From Carex sylvatica (lineage: Eukaryota; Streptophyta; Magnoliopsida; Poales; Cyperaceae): 64,000 nt of DNA. The notes under the pieces were generated by a model. It was not told the origin of the DNA, did no database searches, and saw nothing but the letters and a program-made list of their open reading frames with translations. Below are positions 59,466-64,000 of the stretch, in pieces. Both the position numbers and the translations under genes were made by a program. The stretch covers positions 124,001 to 188,000 of the forward strand of contig CAXKVR010000076.1 in the NCBI GenBank assembly GCA_964058845.1, given 5' to 3'. Within the stretch, counting starts at the first letter, position 1; the number at the start of each line of letters is the position of its first letter.

Positions 59466-61779
59466 CCAACAGAGGGCGTGTCTGGAACTACCATAGAGCC
59501 TATAGCTTTCGATGTCAACTCTCTGCAATTCACCGATGCAAGATCCAAAAAAGTTTATGTAAGTGGTAATTTTGCATAATCACAGAACCTCATTATTGTG
59601 CAGTTTATATTAGCAGTACATTTATTGTGCATTTTCAGAATTAACAGTTCCACCCGTGGCATAACTACAAATAGCATCAAATTGAAATTACATCTATACA
59701 TTTTTTAATTAACAGTCCCAACCAAGCCATGGAGGGAGATACAGTCGCTAATCAAATCTACATATCAACAAAATTACACCCTTTTAATGCTTTATTAACT
59801 ACATTTCTCTATTATTTCTTTTACTCACCTGTTGCAACTCATAGGAAGAAGTTACCCAACGGAAGGCCGATGAGGCATATGTTGCCGAGGATGACGGCAC
59901 TTTGTACATTGCTGCCATTGGGGGACAAATCCGTGGCAGGTTGCGAGGCTTTGGGAGCGTGCTTGACCCTCATTTGGGGAAAACAACCACACGAGCCAAG
60001 CCAACCAATTCACAATCTGGGGTGACACAGCATGGGTTGCAGAAAACTTACACTGAGGAAGAAATGAACACAATTATAGTACAAGCACAACTTAATCGTA
60101 TTAATGAGGACCGGGAAGAGAGGACTAGGATGCAAGAACAAAATAACATCATGTTCAGGCAGTTGTATGCAATGGTGGGGATGCAAAGGCCGGACTTGCA
60201 GGTATGGGCTAATTATTATTTTCAGTGTCAGTTTAGGATCTGAGAATTTAACCCATGCTAGAAGTCCAGATTGTAGTAGTGTAACTTCTTCTAGCTGTTG
60301 CTAAAGTAGTGAAGAAGATATTATTTTATAATTGATACAATTGATAAATTAAATGATATGAGTTGTCTGTTTAACATGAGCTTTATTTTTCCCAATCCAA
60401 CATGCATGCTAACAAGTACTCTTCCTACTTAAAAATTAATTGGTATTTATAAAGTACAATGTAACAATCCCCACTGTCAAATTTGTCCATCTCCCCCTTA
60501 GAGACTGAAATCATGTGGTGGTTATTGATACGTTGGACTTTCAAGGTAAAAGTCCAATTAAATCCAGTAACATGAGAGGTTTTATATTTATGGCAGAATT
60601 GCAAAGAAAGACGAAAAATATTTCACTCTATGCATAGTACCATAGTACGCATCCTTATGCGCTATGCATAGTACAATACCACAAACCAGCCTCCTAAGAA
60701 TAATTGAACCTTAAAAATAAAGATATTGATCCATAGCATGCATCATTATGCGCTATGCATAGTACCATTGTACCATACCCCTAACCAGACTCCTAGGAAT
60801 AACCAAATAACTGTGGTTGTTCAACCATCCTAGAAATTTTTACTATTACAATAACATCATGGTTAAGGGCAGGAAGCAGTAGAAAGGTGACTGGTGTGAC
60901 AAAATAAGCTACCTGCACCTTGGTTGAAGTGTTAAAGTAATTTACATAAATATATAATTTACTCTTCATTTCTGAATTTTTATATTTATTGTCACTTGAA
61001 TTTATTGTTTATTTATGATTGCTAAATTCTCATTTGAATGGATTCATGTTTAACTTAGGCTCAAGGTTACAGTCAGGGACCTCAAAATGTGGGTCTAATG
61101 GGGAATATCACTAATTTGCAGGTGAAATTGTCAACTTAAAACTAGATGTTAATAGTACTCCCTAACCGGATGTTGAAATGTCCATAATCTAAAACAATTC
61201 TTCTTTGGTTAATGATTAGGGTCAAGGTCCCAAATCACTACCTCAACCTCATGAAGGAGCTTCGGGAATGCCGATGGTCATCTCTCAGGTATCATATCAA
61301 TAGTTTGAACCTTTTTCTTTTTTTATGCACATAGGTTGTATTAGGAAATTTCCTTGTCTGTGGCTTTGTAGGTATCATACTTAAAAATATGTTCTAGCTA
61401 GATGTATGAAGCTAAACTGATAATTTATCAATTAGTCCTATCTTATGAAGATAAAATGAGAATAGAAATATACTTAGTTTACCATTTTGTCCTATATTAT
61501 GAAGATAAACTGATTTTTTGTGTAGTAGGTTATGAAGATATACCTATTATACTTATTTTAATACTTTTCGAGTGTTTCTACAATTTATTATCAATATTAA
61601 ATTTTATTCTATGCTATATGTTGTATATGTAGGGTCTAGGTGGTGATTTTACAGAATCAAATGGGGGAAGAAATTTCCAAACACTTCTCAATGTGCAATC
61701 TGAAAATGAGCTGGCAACATGTCTAGGTGCTGACGACGAGTGGTTCGGGGAAGAAAGGCAAAACAATGGGGTGTTGTAA
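59466..61779 (+). pseudogene. CACTA accessory protein paralogue 2, 3' half
   Basis: The rest of the interrupted gene: 59466-59558 (end of the split exon, TEGVSGTTIEPIAFD...), 59845-60201 (EEVTQRKADEAYVAEDDG, GGQIRGRLRGFGSVLD, then a coiled-coil-like NRINEDREERTRMQEQNN), 61059-61121, 61220-61288 and 61633-61779 (LGADDEWFGEERQNNGVL, stop TAA). Every exon is a multiple of three with the split exon counted whole (141+93=234 nt) and every intron is GT-AG, so before the insertion the gene encoded about 516 residues in seven exons. GGQIRGRLRGFGS corresponds to GEDKRGRLYGFGI of paralogue 1. The short exons beginning with Gly-Gln are a feature paralogue 1 lacks. Confidence 0.85.
60202..61058 (+). other. 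Large intron with short duplication
   Basis: This intron of 857 bp is AT-rich. Between 60630 and 60810 a segment is duplicated at a period of roughly 95 bp, sharing TTATGCGCTATGCATAGTAC and CCTAAGAATAA/CCTAGGAATAA. I see no gene in it. Confidence 0.6.
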
Positions 61780-62179
61780 ACTATTATCACAGAAAAATGA
61801 TATTTTGTATAGCTAAAAAAATGGCCTCTTTTTGTATATTTTTTTTATGATGAGTTGTACGTATATTTTGGTTATAGAAACAAGTGGTTGCAATCCTCTT
61901 ATACTGTGGTTGCAATCCTTTTCGGTTTAATGTTTCAAGGAAAGCTTGAATTTACTATAATGATTAATGATAATTAAAATGTTACTCCATGTTTTATTGT
62001 GTTCTTCTTATTATGTTTCAATGTGTAATGTAAAAGATGTCTTGGTTGCCTATGGGTTGGTACCAAATTGGTACGGGGTGAATTATAGAATTGGGCCTGA
62101 AATTTGTTTTCAGGAACTGTAATTTTTTGCATCGGAAAATCTATACAAATATGAGGCCCAGACAATATTCTTGCAAATA
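61780..62179. other. 3' flank of paralogue 2
   Basis: About 400 bp of AT-rich DNA between the stop codon and the right subterminal repeats, expected to contain the 3' untranslated region. No gene is seen. Confidence 0.55.
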
Positions 62180-62654
62180 ACCTGGTGGAGCCCACCTTAT
62201 TTATCCATGCAACTAATAGGTTAATTATCCATGCAACTAACCATGTGGGACCCACGTTATTTATCCATGCAACAACTCAATCCTCTATCGTTACAAATAC
62301 TCCATGGGACCCACACACTATATCGTTGCCAATACTCCATGCTATATCGTTGCCAATACCCCATGCTATATCGTTGCCAATACCCCATGCTATATCGTTG
62401 CCAATACTCCATGCTATATCGTTGCCAATACTTCCTGCATCAGATTTGTTGCATGGGTACTTATTGCATGGGCTTACCGTTGCAACAAATGTTTCAGAAG
62501 TTATTGCATGGATAACCCATGCAACAAGTCAGAAATTGAGTAGTTGCAACGGGGGTTGTTGCAACGGTATATTTTTGGGCTTGTTGCATGGGTAACCCAT
62601 GCAACTGACATTTTTGGGGGTTGTTGCATGGGTAAGCCCATGCAACAAGCCGAA
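62180..62654. repeat. Right subterminal repeat array of the CACTA element
   Basis: About 15 copies of TTGTTGCATGG/CCATGCAACAA and shorter forms, several as inverted pairs (TTGCATGGGTAACCCATGCA near 62585). In the middle, 62300-62430, is a separate tandem block of 24-bp units (TATATCGTTGCCAATAC plus CCCATGC, five copies). The motif matches the left subterminal array, confirming both belong to one element. Confidence 0.9.
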
Positions 62655-62689
62655 TTTTATCCATGCAAAAAACCAGAATTCTAGTAGTG
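62655..62689 (-). repeat. Right terminal inverted repeat of the CACTA element
   Basis: The reverse complement begins CACTACTAGAATTCTGG and continues TTTTTTGCATGGATAAAA. It is followed by the ATA target duplication. Confidence 0.95.
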
Positions 62690-62989
62690 ATAGGGAGATA
62701 AATGGGCATTTTCGAATTTACTGGTAGGAGATCAGCTTGTCAAAAGATGGGGGTGAAACTTTTACCAGGAGCCCCTCACCCTTTCATTATGCACAAAAAA
62801 GAAAGAGCGGTAGTTAGAAGATTTAAATTCCAGTATTGATAGTTTAGATAAGTTAAGATAAGACAATTTTTATATGTTTTCTAAGTAGTTTTGTTTAATT
62901 TTTCTATTTGAATTTAGTCTTCAATGTAATGATTTAGAAGCTTTGACTTTTAATGCAAATACTCACGGGTTTTCTCCTAAAAGAAAAAA
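62690..62989. other. Spacer between CACTA element and LINE remnant
   Basis: AT-rich, no ORF. It contains GATAAGTTAAGATAAGACAA near 62848. It begins with the ATA target duplication. Confidence 0.5.
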
Positions 62990-64000
62990 AACTTGTCTGA
63001 CAAAGGTGAAAGCCTGAAAAGGCTTAAAAAAACCAATTCAAAAGCTGCAGCTTGTGCAGGCTTACAGGAGTTCAGATCAATTATGACTGTGGGACAACCA
63101 TGGTACCCGGAATGGAAAGGGGTGGTACCGGGAATGAGAGTCTCAACAAATCTTACTGTATCGAACCTATATGATCATGATGAGGGGAAATGGAAGGAAA
63201 CACTAGTAAGGGACATTTTGAGGATAGAAGCTTTTCAACAGATCCAACGGGCTGTGCAAAAACCAACCCAAGACCCACTAATCCATGATAGAGCAATATG
63301 GCTACTGGCAAAAACAGAAAATTATACTGTTAAGGAAGGGTATGGCACGTCAATGGCACTTATGCAGGGGGGGTCCGACATATGAAGAGAGGAAGTTAAA
63401 AGTATTGCAAGCCATCTGGAAATGGAAAGGAATTATCCCTAAGATACGTACCTTTCTATGGAGAGCACTACAAGGGGGATTAGCAACAATGTATGAGCTC
63501 TCAAGAAGAATAAGAAGAATACAACCGAGTTGTCCAAGATGCAGACTTGAAAATGAGTATACTATGCACATGCTTTTTTTCTGTCCAGCGTCAAGGGCAA
63601 TATGGTTTGCATCACGAATTTCGTTAAGAGTGGGAGATTTACCGCTAAATTTTGCAGAAATGCTAGTGCAAATGGCTGGAATTCTAGATGAGAGACGAAT
63701 GGAATACTTCTGTAATGTGTTATGGATGCTGTAGAAGGTTAGAAACGAGGAAATTTTCAATGGCAAAAAACCCAATATCAGAGAAGTTTTGGCAAAACTA
63801 ATACTAGTAACAAGTGGGGAACAAGAGCAACAAAAGAGGCAAAGGGATTGATCAGTGGTAGAGGATATTAATATACCAACAAATGGACGTGTTATACTAG
63901 TTGATGGGTCATGGGATAAGGTGCATGGGTCGGGGAAAAGCATGTCGGTATATAACAGGAGGGGTGATATAGTTTACTTACAGTATGACAAAGGAGAGGC
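62990..64000 (+). pseudogene. LINE-type reverse transcriptase C-terminus, decayed
   Basis: The segment encodes the region after the reverse transcriptase core of plant non-LTR retrotransposons. Frame one (62993-63385) gives VSNLYDHDEGKWKETLVRDI and DRAIWLLAKTENYTVKEGY. After a frameshift near 63340-63380 another frame gives the zinc-binding domain of such proteins (zf-RVT): WKGIIPKIRTFLWRALQG, CPRCRLENEYTMHMLFFCPA. Then come a TAG at 63732-63734 and a TGA at 63849-63851, after which the same frame continues into an RNase H-like start (ILVDGSWDKVHGSG) that runs off the window end. The catalytic RT part is absent upstream, so the copy is 5'-truncated or fragmentary. Family from motif memory. 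Confidence 0.75.

Larger units (their letters stand above)
36932..62689. mobile_element. CACTA (En/Spm, CMC) DNA transposon, 25.8 kb, with nested gypsy
   Basis: The element starts CACTACTAGAATCTGG and ends with the inverted counterpart ...TTCTAGTAGTG. It is flanked on both sides by the perfect 3-bp target duplication ATA (36929-36931 and 62690-62692), as expected for this superfamily. Both ends carry dense subterminal TTGTTGCATGG repeats. It encodes a TNP2-type transposase and two Transposase_24-like proteins. Subtracting the 8985-bp gypsy element and its 5-bp duplication, the CACTA element itself is about 16.8 kb. The transposase tail is broken and one accessory gene is interrupted, so it is probably no longer fully autonomous. 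Confidence 0.95.

Overview
The window is transposon- and satellite-packed nuclear DNA of a flowering plant, probably a eudicot. The evidence is two full chromodomain Ty3/gypsy retrotransposons primed by initiator-Met tRNA, a CACTA (En/Spm, CMC) DNA transposon with spliced genes, a Copia-type LTR, a plant LINE fragment and plant-type GT-AG introns. I see no ordinary host gene with confidence, no rRNA or tRNA gene, and no prokaryotic signal. The species cannot be named from this sequence.

Layout. 221-10479: a young, complete gypsy element on the minus strand (LTRs of 2659 and 2635 bp, intact 1591-codon gag-pol). 10480-11403: AT-rich spacer. 11404-31325: a tandem satellite array of about 20 kb built from an ~81-bp monomer. 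It begins with one inverted monomer, continues as irregular monomers, has a higher-order-repeat (HOR) domain with a period near 960 bp (also 800 and 1209 bp), then a second HOR domain of 406-bp pentamers and 325-bp tetramers, and ends in irregular monomers. 31326-33382: a gypsy-type LTR fragment next to a Copia LTR and primer site. 33452-36383: the left end of another CACTA-like element plus a decayed multi-exon gene of unknown product.

36932-62689: one CACTA element of 25,758 bp with near-perfect 35-bp terminal inverted repeats, a perfect ATA target duplication, and subterminal arrays of TTGTTGCATGG. It carries three genes. A TNP2-type transposase (minus, 3 exons) has lost its tail to stop codons. 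A 4-exon Transposase_24-like gene (minus) and a divergent paralogue (plus, 7 exons) complete the set. The last is broken in its third exon by a very recent gypsy insertion (50476-59460, LTRs identical except for two bases, GTGAC target duplication). Removing that insertion leaves every exon junction in phase. After the CACTA element, 62990-64000 holds a decayed LINE reverse-transcriptase C-terminus that runs off the window.

Functionally, the CACTA genes would supply the catalytic protein (TNP2) and DNA-binding or accessory proteins that probably act on the subterminal repeats. The gypsy elements encode their own replication and chromatin-targeting polyproteins. The satellite has no convincing coding role; its HOR organisation is the most unusual structure in the window.
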